NCBI RefSeq assembly: GCF_003027925.1
Contig: NZ_PYPS01000007.1
Span: forward strand, 1 to 64,000
Direction of reading: 5' to 3'
Source: Micromonospora sp. RP3T
GTDB lineage: Bacteria; Actinomycetota; Actinomycetes; Mycobacteriales; Micromonosporaceae
Length of the DNA stretch: 64,000 nt
In this document: piece by piece, positions 44,411-53,040 of the stretch
Layout: each line of letters starts with the position of its first letter
Numbering within the stretch: the stretch's first letter is position 1
Position numbers and translations under genes: made by a program
Notes under the pieces: model-generated
What the model saw: only the letters and a program-made list of their open reading frames with translations
What the model was told of the DNA's origin: nothing
Database searches by the model: none

Positions 44411-45046
44411 GTGGACGAGACGGAACCCACCACGCGCCGGGACCCCGGCACCCGACGGGCCGCGCTCTGGGCCACGGTGATCGCGGTGCCGGTGACCCTG
44501 GCGGTGGCCGGCTTCACGTTCGCAAAGCTCGCCCCGGAGTCCCCGGACGCCGCGCCGAGCGCGTCGGCGAGCCCTCGGGCGCAGTCCACCGCGCCGGTCG
44601 AGCTGCCCGCGCCGACGCTCGCCCAGCGTCCCGGGGTGGTCTGCCGCGCGCTGGTCTCGCAGCTTCCCGACAGCGTGCGTGACCTGCGGCAGCGCCCGGT
44701 CACCGCGGGTCCGGAGCAGAACGCGGCGTACGGCGACCCGGCGCTCACCGTGGCCTGCGGCGCAACGCCGCCGGTGCGACCCTGCCCGTCGCCCACCGGC
44801 GGCGCCACGCTGCCCGCCGGTTGTTTCCCGGACACCGACGAGGTGTTCCGGGTCAACGGCGTCTGCTGGCACCCGGTGACCGGGGGCGGGGCCACGGTGC
44901 TGACCACCGTCGACCGGGAGGTGCCCGTCCAGGTCCGGGCGCCGGGGACGTACCAGCCCGCGTTGCAGTGGGTGGTGCAGATCTCCGACGCGATCGTCAG
45001 CGCGGTCCCCTCGGCGAAGCAGGCCCCCTCGGGCTGCGCCGGGTGA
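44411..45046 (+). CDS. DUF3515 membrane-anchored protein
   Basis: 211 residues. N-terminal transmembrane helix (about 20-42) after an Arg-rich start, then an Ala/Ser/Pro linker and an extracytoplasmic domain with conserved Cys (VVCRALVSQLPDSV, TVACGATPPVRPCPSP, INGVCWHPVT-like region). DUF3515 lies next to ddl and thiL in most actinobacteria (for example Rv2980) and has no known function; its placement hints at an envelope role. GTG at 44411. Confidence 0.9.
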   Translation: MDETEPTTRRDPGTRRAALWATVIAVPVTLAVAGFTFAKLAPESPDAAPSASASPRAQSTAPVELPAPTLAQRPGVVCRALVSQLPDSVRDLRQRPVTAGPEQNAAYGDPALTVACGATPPVRPCPSPTGGATLPAGCFPDTDEVFRVNGVCWHPVTGGGATVLTTVDREVPVQVRAPGTYQPALQWVVQISDAIVSAVPSAKQAPSGCAG

Positions 45047-45062
45047 CGCCCGCGCCGGCCCG

Positions 45063-46166
45063 TCAGCGGCCGGCGCGGCGGTGCAGGGCGGTCCGGATCA
45101 GGCGGTTGACCAGCTTCGGGTACTCCAGCCCGCTGGCCGCCCACATGCGCGGGAACATCGAGGTCGGCGTGAAGCCCGGCATCGTGTTGATCTCGTTGAG
45201 GAAGACCTCCTGCGCCGGGGTGACGAAGAAGTCGACCCGGGCCAGGCCGGAGCAGTCCAGCGCGGTGAACGCCCGGGTGGCGTAGTCGCGCACCTGCCGG
45301 GTCACCGCCTCGGGCAGCTCCGCGGGGACGTCGTACTCGGTGACCTCGTCGGCGAAGATGTACTTGGCCTCGAAGTCGTACCAGTCGCGGTCGCCGATCA
45401 TCCGCACCTCGGCGAGCACCGACGCCTCGGGCGCGCCGCCGGCCTCGCCCTCCAGCACGCCGCACTCGATCTCGCGGCCCACCACGGCGGCCTCCACCAG
45501 CACCTTGCTGTCGATGTTGCGGGCAGTGGTCAGCGCGGCGTCCAACTGCGCCCAGTCGTCGACCTTGGTGATGCCGAACGAGGAACCGGCGCGGGACGGC
45601 TTGACGAAGACCGGCAGGCCGAGGCGCTCCTTGTCCTCCTCGCTCAGCGACATTCCGGCGCGCAGCACCGCGTACGGGCCGACCGGGATGCCCTCGGCCA
45701 CGCAGAGCTTCTTGGTGAACTCCTTGTCCATGGCGGCGGCGGAGGCGAACACGTTCGCCCCGACGTAGGGGAGGTCGGCCATCTCCAGCATGCCCTGGAT
45801 CGTGCCGTCCTCGCCGTACGCGCCGTGCAGCACCGGGAAGACCACGTCCACGTCGGCCAGCGCCACCGGGCCCTGGGCCGGGTCGAGCACCACCAGGCCG
45901 CCGGCGGCCGGGTCGGCGCGTAGCAGCAGTTCGGCGCCGGAGCCGGCGGTGATCTCGGGCAGTTTGCGGTCGGCGATGGCGAGCCCGGCCGGGTCGCCGC
46001 TGGCGAGCACCCACTGGCCCTGCCGGGTGATGCCGACCGGGACGACCTCGAACTCGTCCGGGTCCAGGGCGGCCAGCACGCTGCCGGCGCTGACGCAGGA
46101 GATGCCGTGTTCGGGGCTCCGGCCACCGAAGACGATCGCCACACGGGTCTTGCCTGGGGTGGTCAT
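45063..46166 (-). CDS. ddl: D-alanine--D-alanine ligase
   Basis: Makes the D-Ala-D-Ala dipeptide of peptidoglycan. 367 residues: [20 protein letters not shown] at the start, [30 protein letters not shown] (ATP-grasp Lys), and metal-binding GLARVDFF and [18 protein letters not shown]. The catalytic Tyr/Ser triad is intact as far as can be seen. I took the ATG at 46166 with GAGG upstream; a GTG two codons earlier is possible. It converges with DUF3515, 16 bp between stops. Confidence 0.95.
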   Translation of the reverse strand: MTTPGKTRVAIVFGGRSPEHGISCVSAGSVLAALDPDEFEVVPVGITRQGQWVLASGDPAGLAIADRKLPEITAGSGAELLLRADPAAGGLVVLDPAQGPVALADVDVVFPVLHGAYGEDGTIQGMLEMADLPYVGANVFASAAAMDKEFTKKLCVAEGIPVGPYAVLRAGMSLSEEDKERLGLPVFVKPSRAGSSFGITKVDDWAQLDAALTTARNIDSKVLVEAAVVGREIECGVLEGEAGGAPEASVLAEVRMIGDRDWYDFEAKYIFADEVTEYDVPAELPEAVTRQVRDYATRAFTALDCSGLARVDFFVTPAQEVFLNEINTMPGFTPTSMFPRMWAASGLEYPKLVNRLIRTALHRRAGR

Positions 46167-46322
46167 GGTCACCTCATCGTTCGCGGCTGCGGCTGGCCGT
46201 GCTCGCCGGTGGCGCTCACCCGGTTGACCTTACTGTGCGTCGCCGGCAGCGGTGGCCGATACCCGGGCAGAGCGCAACCGCGTGGCAAACGGTCAAGATG
46301 ACATATACAGGGAGTAACGGCG

Positions 46323-46359
46323 CGGGCGGCCGACGGCGGGACCTGCCGTCGGCCGCCCG
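46323..46359 (-). terminator. Terminator of the 74-residue gene
   Basis: Perfect 15-bp stem CGGGCGGCCGACGGC / GCCGTCGGCCGCCCG with loop GGGACCT, 48 bases after the small gene's stop on the minus strand. Confidence 0.7.
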
Positions 46360-46407
46360 GCTCCCCGACCCCCGTTGCCGCCTCCACGGGGTCGGGCCCG
46401 GTGTGGT

Positions 46408-46632
46408 TCAGGTGGCCGGACGCCGGAGCCGGCGACCGACCGCGATGACCTTGACCCGTTGCCGGCCGGCCCGCACCATGCCCAGCGCCATGAACGCGCC
46501 GGCGATCCGGTCGGCCGCCTCCCGGCTGCTCGCGCCGACCACCTGCCGGCGTCGTTCGGGGCTGGTGCGTTCGTCGCGTCCGGGGCCTTCGGTGGGACGT
46601 ACGTCGGTGAGGACCACGAGGAACCGGGTCAT
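46408..46632 (-). CDS. Small hypothetical protein (74 residues)
   Basis: Not recognised. The frame has normal GC-biased third positions and reads MTRFLVVLTDVRPTEGP, then RRRQVVGASSREAADRIAGAF and a basic end. It predicts a beta-alpha-beta-like small domain, pI basic, no membrane segment. A strong terminator follows, which supports a real gene. The start at 46632 has only a weak GGGGGTGG upstream. It is divergent from the XRE-DUF397 module, 275 bp apart, and upstream of ddl. Confidence 0.6.
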   Translation of the reverse strand: MTRFLVVLTDVRPTEGPGRDERTSPERRRQVVGASSREAADRIAGAFMALGMVRAGRQRVKVIAVGRRLRRPAT

Positions 46633-46824
46633 TCCGGGCCACCCCCGCCCCCGGGGCGGCAGGCCGTCACCGTCATCGCGAATCCTCCCCGTCTGGCGGA
46701 CCGGTCAGGGGCACGCGGCGATCGGGTCGTGGGGGAGTAAACCCGACCGCCGCGCACCCCATCCCCTCCGGTCGCTCACCACCACCGTCGCCACGACAAC
46801 CGGTGGTGAGGACGCCATCACAGG

Positions 46825-46897
46825 TTGACAGGTGGACGGGCGTGAATGCAACTCTCATCGGCTTTCTCTCATGCCCATTTTCCCACCGGATATGAGA
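46825..46897 (+). promoter_or_regulatory. Control region of the XRE-DUF397 module
   Basis: A perfect -35-like TTGACA lies at 46825-46830. The inverted repeat TCTCAT (46867-46872) / ATGAGA (46892-46897) sits 11 bases before the ATG and covers TATGAG, which could be a -10 box of a nearly leaderless mRNA, as there is no Shine-Dalgarno. It is a candidate self-operator for the XRE regulator. Confidence 0.4.
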
Positions 46898-46907
46898 CCA
46901 TCGATAC

Positions 46908-47753
46908 ATGGCGCCGAAGACCGCCCGAGCCCGACGGCTCGGCATCGCCCTGCGAACCCACCGTGAGGCCGCCGGCCTCACGCTGGAGACCGCGGCCGAC
47001 GAGATCAACAGCACCCGCAGCACGCTGTCCCGCTACGAGAACGCCCAGACGCTGATCAGCCCGGCCACCGTGCGCGCGCTGCTCACCAGCTACGGCGTGG
47101 GACCCGACGAGATCGCCGCCGCGGTCCAACTGGCCAAGGACGCCCGCAAGCCCGGCTGGTGGGTGTCCTACTCGTACCTGCTGGACCGCCGCACCATCGA
47201 CTTCATCGCGCTGGAGGCCGAGGCCACCGGCATCGCGAACTTCGAACCGTCGGTGGTGCCGGGCCTGCTGCAGACCGCCGACTACATCCGCGCGGTGATG
47301 CGCGGCGGCCCGCACACGCTCAGCGACGAGCAGGTGGAGCAGCGCGTCCACCTACGGCTGGACCGCCAGCAGCGGATCACCGCGGCGGAGCCGCCGATCC
47401 TCGACGCCATCATCGACGAGGGCGCGCTGCTGCGCCCGGTCGGCGGCCGGGCGGTGATGGCCGGCCAGCTCCAGCACCTGCTCAAGATGACCGAGCTGCC
47501 GAACATCACGGTGCAGGTGATCCCCCTCTCCGCCGGCTACCACCGGGGCACCCGGGGTTCCCTGCACATCCTGGAGTTCGCCGACCCGGAGGACCCGATC
47601 ATCGCGTCGGTGGAGACCGTCGCCGGGCAGATGGTCCTGGACCGGCCGGGCGACCTGCGTACCTGTACAAAGATCATGGAGCACCTGCGGACCGTGGCGC
47701 TGAGCCCGGCGGCCAGTCGGGACCAGCTCCTCCGTCTGCTCAACGAGAGGTGA
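46908..47753 (+). CDS. XRE family regulator with DUF5753 (WhiJ/AbaA-like)
   Basis: 281 residues. The N-terminal XRE helix-turn-helix (about 10-65) reads LRTHREAAGLTLETAADEINSTRSTLSRYENA. The DUF5753 domain follows from about 90, with EAEATGIANFEPSVVPGLLQTADYIRAV, IDEGALLRPVGG, ITVQVIPLSAGYH and the late DREVR-like region. Paired with a DUF397 gene 4 bp downstream, this is the WhiJ/BldB/AbaA-locus arrangement expanded in streptomycetes and relatives, linked to development and antibiotic control. The target is unknown. Confidence 0.93.
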   Translation: MAPKTARARRLGIALRTHREAAGLTLETAADEINSTRSTLSRYENAQTLISPATVRALLTSYGVGPDEIAAAVQLAKDARKPGWWVSYSYLLDRRTIDFIALEAEATGIANFEPSVVPGLLQTADYIRAVMRGGPHTLSDEQVEQRVHLRLDRQQRITAAEPPILDAIIDEGALLRPVGGRAVMAGQLQHLLKMTELPNITVQVIPLSAGYHRGTRGSLHILEFADPEDPIIASVETVAGQMVLDRPGDLRTCTKIMEHLRTVALSPAASRDQLLRLLNER

Positions 47754-47757
47754 CCGC

Positions 47758-47955
47758 ATGAACGGCACGACCCCCAGCCACCCGACGCCGCGATGGCGCA
47801 AGAGCAGCCACAGCGGCGACGAGGGCGCCTGCGTGGAGATGGCGCCGCTGCCGGAGACCGTCGCGGTCCGCGACTCCAAGGACCCGACCGGCCCGGTGCT
47901 CGTGTTCCCGCCCGCCGCCTGGGCCGCCTTCACCGCCGCGCCGCCCCGCGCCTGA
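47758..47955 (+). CDS. DUF397 protein
   Basis: 65 residues: WRKSSHSGDEGACVEMA and VAVRDSKDPTGPVLVFPPAAWAAF are the DUF397 signatures. It starts 4 bp after the XRE-DUF5753 stop, with GAGG in the end of that gene. DUF397 proteins act with their XRE partner, possibly as an antagonist or inducer. A family 1 palindrome begins 24 bases after the stop. Confidence 0.95.
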   Translation: MNGTTPSHPTPRWRKSSHSGDEGACVEMAPLPETVAVRDSKDPTGPVLVFPPAAWAAFTAAPPRA

Positions 47956-47979
47956 CGACATCGCGCCGCGCCGGGCGCT

Positions 47980-48034
47980 GTTAAGCGGGGCCCCCGCCTC
48001 TACCGAAGACGTTAAGCGGGGGCCCCGCCTTTCA
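47980..48034. repeat. Dispersed 3'-end palindrome, family 1, copy 3
   Basis: The most symmetrical copy: GTTAAGCGGGGCCCCCGCC, centre TCTACCGAAGAC, then GTTAAGCGGGGGCCCCGCC and TTTCAC. Read from the ROK gene (minus strand) it starts GTGAAAGGCGGGG; the usual TAA of the element reads AAA here, so translation continues seven codons into the element to the central TAA (48014-48012). Confidence 0.88.
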
Positions 48035-49052
48035 CCCGGTCCAGGGCGGCGATCGCGACGCCCCGCGCGCCGGCCATGTCGCGGTCGGGGACCAGCGCGA
48101 ACCTCGCCACCGCGCGTTGCTCGTCGCGGAGCACCGTGTGCTCCGCGACGGTGGCGAGGAACCAGTCCCGGAACTCCGGCGCGGCCTCCACCACGCCGCC
48201 ACCGACGAAGTACGCGTGCGGGTCGGTGAAGTTCGCCGCGATGGTGAACAACCGCCCCAACGCCCGGGCCTGCTGGCCGAACACCTGACGGGCCAACGGG
48301 TCGCCCCGCTCGCCGAGGTCCCGGAGCAGCCGCGCCGCCCGGCCGGGCTCCTCCGCCGCCAGCGGATGCTCCGGATGCCGGGCCAGCCAGTACGGCAGCA
48401 GGTTGCGCCGGATGGCGGTGAGCGAGGCGACGCTCTCCGCGTCCCCGGCGAAGCCGCAGGCACAGACCGGCACCGGCTGGCCCGGTTCGAGCAGCCCGTC
48501 CAGCGGGACGTGCACGTGCCCGAACTCGCCCGCCATGCCGGCCGCGCCGCCGACCACCCGGCCGGCCTCGACCACGCCCCCACCGAGGCCGGTGCCGACG
48601 ATCGCGGACACCGACGAGCGGGCCGCCGCGTCCGCGCCGAAGTGCACGTGGTGGGCGTAGAGCGCGGCGGCGTTGCCGTCGTTGGCGTACACCACCGGCA
48701 GGCCGAGCCGCCGCTCCAGCGCGCTGCGCACGTCGTAGCCGCGCCAGGCGGGCTGCGCGAAGTTGGTCGACCCGCGCGACGAGATCACCCCGGTGGCGCT
48801 GGCCGGGCCGGGCGTGTCCAGCCCGACCGCGCGCACCAGCTCACGGGGCACCCCGGTGTCCGCGAGCACCCCGTCGAAGGCCCGCGCGAGCGCCTCGACG
48901 GCCACCTCCGGGCCGTCGCCCACCTCACTCGGGATCTCCCGCAGCCCGTCCACCAGGAACCGGCCGTCGACGGTCAGCACGGTGGCGTTGTTGCTCGTGC
49001 CGCCGTTGTCCAGCCCCACCACCACCGGCATTCCTGTGCTGCCCACCGTCAC
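48012..49052 (-). CDS. ROK family sugar kinase / glucokinase-like protein
   Basis: 346 residues. N-terminal phosphate-binding GLDNGGTSNNATVL, catalytic Asp in VYANDGNAAALYAHH, GTGLGGGVV, the GEFGHVHV motif, and CACGFAGDAES at the place of the ROK zinc site CxCGxxGCxE. The third Cys is Asp here, so zinc binding may be altered or lost. No helix-turn-helix, so it is a kinase type. The start is uncertain: GTG at 49052 or 49046 (better Shine-Dalgarno spacing) or ATG at 49034. The last residues KGGAPA and the stop are encoded by a family 1 repeat. Confidence 0.88.
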   Translation of the reverse strand: MTVGSTGMPVVVGLDNGGTSNNATVLTVDGRFLVDGLREIPSEVGDGPEVAVEALARAFDGVLADTGVPRELVRAVGLDTPGPASATGVISSRGSTNFAQPAWRGYDVRSALERRLGLPVVYANDGNAAALYAHHVHFGADAAARSSVSAIVGTGLGGGVVEAGRVVGGAAGMAGEFGHVHVPLDGLLEPGQPVPVCACGFAGDAESVASLTAIRRNLLPYWLARHPEHPLAAEEPGRAARLLRDLGERGDPLARQVFGQQARALGRLFTIAANFTDPHAYFVGGGVVEAAPEFRDWFLATVAEHTVLRDEQRAVARFALVPDRDMAGARGVAIAALDRVKGGAPA

Positions 49053-49113
49053 CGCCTCGCCGTCGAGTCTGAGCCGAGGTTAGTTCCCGGCCGGCCCACC
49101 CGCCACGGCTACG

Positions 49114-49905
49114 TCAGCCGGGGCGGCGCGCGGTCACGGCGGTGGCCTCCCACTCCTCGTCGCGCACCACTGTCGGGTCCAGCCCGACGGCGGTGAACTC
49201 GGCGCAGAGCGCCGGCGCCTGCTCGGCGCTCGCCTCGACCACGAGGTGGCCGCCCGGGGCCAGCCACTCGGCCGCGCCGGCGGCCACCCGGCGCAGCACC
49301 GCCAGCCCGTCCGCGCCGCCGTCCAACGCCACCGGGGCCTCGTACAGCCGGGCCTCGGGCGGCAGCGTCGCCACCGCGTCGCTCGGCACGTACGGGGCGT
49401 TCGCCACCACCAGGTCCAGCCGGCCGCGCCAGCGCGCCGGCACCGGCGCGAACAGGTCGCCCCGGTAGACCGGCACGCCCAGCGGGTCGAGGTTGCGCCG
49501 GGCGCAGGCCACCGCCACCGGGTCGACGTCGGCGGCGCCCAGCCAGCGCGGCGCCAGCCGGTCGTGCAGCACCACGGCGGCGGCGCCGGAGCCGCAGCAC
49601 AGGTCGAGCACCGCCGGCGTCGGCCCGGTCACCGCCACGGCGGCGTCGACGAGCAGCGCGGTACGCCCCCGGGGCACGAACACGCCGGGGTGGACGACGA
49701 TCCGCCGCCCGCAGAACTCGGCCCAGCCGAGCAGGTGCTCCAGCGGCAGGCCGGCGACGCGACGATCGGCCAGGAGGGTCAGCGCGCGGGCCGAGTCGGC
49801 GGCGGCGATCAGGAGATCCGCCTCGTCCTCGGCGAAGACGCAACCGGCGGCACGCAGCCGACGGACGAGGGCGGGACGGTCGGGAGTGAACACGGTGGAT
49901 GCCAT
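49114..49905 (-). CDS. PrmC/HemK-like class I methyltransferase
   Basis: 263 residues, related to peptide-chain-release-factor methylases. The N-terminal helical domain is short. LEHLLGWAEFCGRRIVVHPGVFVPR matches the PrmC start of the catalytic domain; the SAM motif is VLDLCCGSGAAAVVL. The motif NPPY that positions the Gln substrate reads NAPYVP, as in a PrmC paralogue group of unknown substrate, so release-factor methylation should not be assumed. ATG at 49905. About 185 bp separate it from the upstream PLP enzyme gene. Confidence 0.85.
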   Translation of the reverse strand: MASTVFTPDRPALVRRLRAAGCVFAEDEADLLIAAADSARALTLLADRRVAGLPLEHLLGWAEFCGRRIVVHPGVFVPRGRTALLVDAAVAVTGPTPAVLDLCCGSGAAAVVLHDRLAPRWLGAADVDPVAVACARRNLDPLGVPVYRGDLFAPVPARWRGRLDLVVANAPYVPSDAVATLPPEARLYEAPVALDGGADGLAVLRRVAAGAAEWLAPGGHLVVEASAEQAPALCAEFTAVGLDPTVVRDEEWEATAVTARRPG

Positions 49906-50090
49906 GGCAAGCCTCTCGGGGAACGCTCGTCGGCGCCCCCGGCGTCGCCTCAGCCCCGGGGCGACACGGACTCGGAGGGAGCGCCGGTCCTCTGCTGGTG
50001 GATCGGACTCACCTCCTCGCGTCGGGGCCGCACGGGCCGTGGCTGCCCGTCACGATAGCCCAGCGGTCGACCCGGCGTCAGCCCGGCGCG

Positions 50091-51209
50091 TCAGCGCGCG
50101 GCGGCGTCCAGCGCCGCGGCCACGTCGGCGACCAGGTCGGCGGCGTCCTCGATGCCGCAGGAGAGCCGGACGAAGCCGGGCGCGGTGTCGTCGCCCCACT
50201 GGGCCCGCCGGTCGGCGGTGGTGTGCAGCCCACCGAACGAGGTGGCGGCCGCCACCAGGCGCGACGCGTCGAGGAACCGGGCCACCCGGTCGGCGTCGCC
50301 CAGGTCGAACGAGAGCACGCCGGGGATGCGCCGCATCTGCGTCGACGCCACCCGGTACGCCGGGTCCGCCGGCCGCCCCGGCCAGCGCAGGCCGGTCACG
50401 TCCGGTCGGCCGGCGAGCAGTTCGGCAAGCGCCCCGGCGTTGGCGGTCTGTCGGGCCAGCCGCAGGTCGACGGTGGCCAGCGAGCGGTGGGCCAGCCAGC
50501 AGTCGAACGCGCCGGGCACCCCGCCGGTGGTGGTCCGCCACCCGGTCACCGCGTCGCGCAGCGCGGCGTCGCGCGTCGCCACGTAGCCGAGCAGCAGGTC
50601 CGAATGGCCGGTGAGCGCCTTGGTGCCGGAGGCCACCACCACGTCCGCGCCGAGGTCCAGCGGGCGCTGCCCGAGCGGCGTCGCGGTGGTGTTGTCCACC
50701 GCCAGCAGCGCGCCCGCGGCGTGCGCCGCCCCGGCCAGCGCCGGCACGTCGGCCACGTCGAGACCGGGATTCGCCGGCGTCTCCAGCAGCACCAGCCGGA
50801 CGCCGTCGAACGACGGGTACGGCCCGGCGGTCGGCACGAGGACGACGCGCACCCCGATCCGCTCCAGCGTCTCGGTGGCGAACGCGCGCACCGGAAAGTA
50901 GCCGTCGGCGGGGAGCAGCACCGTGTCACCGGGGCGCAGTACGGCCAGCAGCAGCCCGGTGATGGCCGCCTGGCCGCTGGCGAAGGCCCGGCACTCCCCG
51001 CCCTCCAGCTCGCCGATCGCCGCCTCCAGCAGCCGGCGGGTGGGATTGTCCGGCCGCCCGTACCCGTCGGGTGCCGCCGCCGGCCCGCGCCACGGGTCGA
51101 GGTGGTACGGCGCGGCGAACACCGGGCCGGGCAGGAAGGGCTGGCCCGGCACCGCGTCCGGCAGGCCGGCGTGGACGCTCCGGGTGCCGTCCCCCCAGCC
51201 CGCGCTCAC
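50091..51209 (-). CDS. PLP-dependent trans-sulfuration enzyme family protein (cystathionine gamma-lyase-like)
   Basis: 372 residues of the Cys/Met metabolism PLP family. The PLP Lys lies in [54 protein letters not shown] and [14 protein letters not shown] are characteristic, as is [16 protein letters not shown] at the end. It could be a cystathionine gamma-lyase or synthase; the fine specificity is open. The GTG at 51209 overlaps the gpsA stop as GTGA. Confidence 0.9.
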   Translation of the reverse strand: MSAGWGDGTRSVHAGLPDAVPGQPFLPGPVFAAPYHLDPWRGPAAAPDGYGRPDNPTRRLLEAAIGELEGGECRAFASGQAAITGLLLAVLRPGDTVLLPADGYFPVRAFATETLERIGVRVVLVPTAGPYPSFDGVRLVLLETPANPGLDVADVPALAGAAHAAGALLAVDNTTATPLGQRPLDLGADVVVASGTKALTGHSDLLLGYVATRDAALRDAVTGWRTTTGGVPGAFDCWLAHRSLATVDLRLARQTANAGALAELLAGRPDVTGLRWPGRPADPAYRVASTQMRRIPGVLSFDLGDADRVARFLDASRLVAAATSFGGLHTTADRRAQWGDDTAPGFVRLSCGIEDAADLVADVAAALDAAAR

Positions 51210-52213
51210 TCGTACGACTCCGGCTTGGCGGTGCGGCTCATCAGCGCGTCCACGGCCAGGCGAGGGTCCATCCCCTCGTGGCAGATCCGCTCGATCTGCT
51301 CGGTGATCGGCATCTCCACCCCGTGCGCCCGGGCCAGGTCCCGGATGGCCAGGCAGCTCTTCACGCCCTCGGCGGTCTGCCGGGTGGCCGCCTGGGCCTG
51401 CTCCAGCGTCTCGCCCCGGCCCAGGTGCTCGCCGAACGTGCGGTTGCGGGCCAGCGGCGACGAGCAGGAGGCGACCAGGTCGCCCATGCCGGCCAGCCCG
51501 GCGAAGGTGATCGGGTCGGCGCCGAGCGCCACCCCGAGGCGGGCGGTCTCGGCCAGGCCACGGGTCATCAGCATGGCCCGGGTGTTGTCGCCGAAGCCCA
51601 TCGCGGTGGCGATGCCGTACGACAGCGCGATCACGTTCTTCACCGCGCCGCCCAGCTCGCAGCCGATCACGTCGTCGTTGGTGTAGGGGCGGAAGTAGGG
51701 CGTCCGGATCGACGCCTGCACCAGCGCGGTACGCCGGCTGTCGGTGCCGGCGACCACGGTGGCGGCGGGCTGCTCGGCGGCGATCTCCGGGGCCAGGTTG
51801 GGCCCGGAGACCACGACCACCCGGTCGGCCGGCACCCCGGCCGTCTCCATGATCACCTGACTCATCCGCTTGGTGGTGCCCAGCTCGATGCCCTTCATCA
51901 GGGACACCAGCGTGGCGTCGGGGGCCAGGTGCGGCGTCCACTCGGCGAGATTGCCGCGCAGCGTCTGCGAGGGCACCGAGAGCACCACCACCTCGGCCCC
52001 CTCGATCGCCTCGGCGGCGTCGCCGGTGGCGGTGACCCGCTCGGGCAGGCGCACGTCCGGCAGGTACTCCGGGTTGTGCCGCCCGTCGCGGATCGCCTCG
52101 GCCACCGCGACGCGGCGGGCCAGCACCGTCACGTCCCGCCCGGCGTCGGCGAGGATCTTGGCGAACGCGGTCCCCCAGGAACCGGCGCCCAGCACCGCGA
52201 CGTGGCCGCTCAT
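51206..52213 (-). CDS. gpsA: Glycerol-3-phosphate dehydrogenase [NAD(P)+]
   Basis: Makes sn-glycerol 3-phosphate from DHAP for phospholipids. 335 residues: the NAD site [12 protein letters not shown], then [28 protein letters not shown], the catalytic-Lys segment [16 protein letters not shown] and [19 protein letters not shown]. It overlaps the plsC stop by 4 bp upstream and the PLP enzyme start by 4 bp downstream, so plsC-gpsA-PLP enzyme form one coupled operon. Confidence 0.96.
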   Translation of the reverse strand: MSGHVAVLGAGSWGTAFAKILADAGRDVTVLARRVAVAEAIRDGRHNPEYLPDVRLPERVTATGDAAEAIEGAEVVVLSVPSQTLRGNLAEWTPHLAPDATLVSLMKGIELGTTKRMSQVIMETAGVPADRVVVVSGPNLAPEIAAEQPAATVVAGTDSRRTALVQASIRTPYFRPYTNDDVIGCELGGAVKNVIALSYGIATAMGFGDNTRAMLMTRGLAETARLGVALGADPITFAGLAGMGDLVASCSSPLARNRTFGEHLGRGETLEQAQAATRQTAEGVKSCLAIRDLARAHGVEMPITEQIERICHEGMDPRLAVDALMSRTAKPESYE

Positions 52214-52935
52214 TCGGAGACCTCCGGGGTGCCGGTACGGGCCGGGCGCTGCCACAGCGGCGGCGGTGTGCCGCCCCGGATCTCCGCGACCAGGTCCCGG
52301 ATCCGCAGCATGATGGTGTCCGTCATCTCCTCCAGGATCGGCCGGGTCGGCGTGGCGCCCGCCCACCGGCTGAGGTCGATCGGCGGCCCGGCGACCACCG
52401 TCACCGGCGTACGCGGGCGCAGCCCGAACCGGGCCGTGCGCGGGTCGAACATCCGCTCCGGGCCGATCATGGCCACCGGGATCACCGGGGCGCCGGTGGC
52501 CAGCGCCAGCCGGGCCGCGCCGGTCTTGCCCCTCATCGGCCACAGCTCCGGCTCCCGGGTGGTGGTCCCCTCCGGGTAGATCACCACGGCGCCTCCCTCG
52601 TCCAGCGCGGCGATCAGCTTGTCCAGCGACTTGACCGCCTCGACGCTGCCCCGCTCGACCGGGATCTGCTTGCACCGGTGCAGGATCCACCCGATCACCG
52701 GCACCCGGAACACGCTGGCCTTGCCGAGGAACTGCGGCCAGCGCCCGGCGTCGTAGATGAAGTGCGCGGAGACCAGCGGGTCGGCGTGCGAGATGTGGTT
52801 GGGCACGATGATGATGCCGCCGTCGCCCCGCAGGTGCTCCATGCCCCGCCAGGTGCGCCGGGTCCAGACGGTCAACACCGGCTTCACCAGCACCACGGCG
52901 AACCGTTGCCAGAATCCCAGCCTCCGCGGTGCCAC
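52210..52935 (-). CDS. 1-acyl-sn-glycerol-3-phosphate acyltransferase (PlsC type)
   Basis: 241 residues of the lysophosphatidic-acid acyltransferase family. Motif I is NHISHADPL (NHx4D), motif III-like is [12 protein letters not shown], motif IV is [13 protein letters not shown]. An N-terminal hydrophobic stretch (about 8-25) could bind the membrane. GTG start at 52935. With gpsA directly downstream it supplies phosphatidic acid; PlsX at 31.7 kb acts earlier in the pathway. The fbiD gene is divergent, about 105 bp away. Confidence 0.93.
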   Translation of the reverse strand: MAPRRLGFWQRFAVVLVKPVLTVWTRRTWRGMEHLRGDGGIIIVPNHISHADPLVSAHFIYDAGRWPQFLGKASVFRVPVIGWILHRCKQIPVERGSVEAVKSLDKLIAALDEGGAVVIYPEGTTTREPELWPMRGKTGAARLALATGAPVIPVAMIGPERMFDPRTARFGLRPRTPVTVVAGPPIDLSRWAGATPTRPILEEMTDTIMLRIRDLVAEIRGGTPPPLWQRPARTGTPEVSE

Positions 52936-53040
52936 AGTGCCTCCTCGTTCCGCCCCACGCGCCCCGGGGAAGAATCATGCCTGCTCGCCACCGGTCCGGC
53001 CAGTGAGGGTACCGCCGGCCGCGCTGGCAGGATGGTCGGT

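Noticed and set aside
46673-46858. 61-codon minus-strand frame beginning MRVAFTPVHLS
   Set aside because: Third codon positions are not GC-biased (many A and T), unlike every real gene here; no domain. It is more likely the control region between the small gene and the XRE gene.
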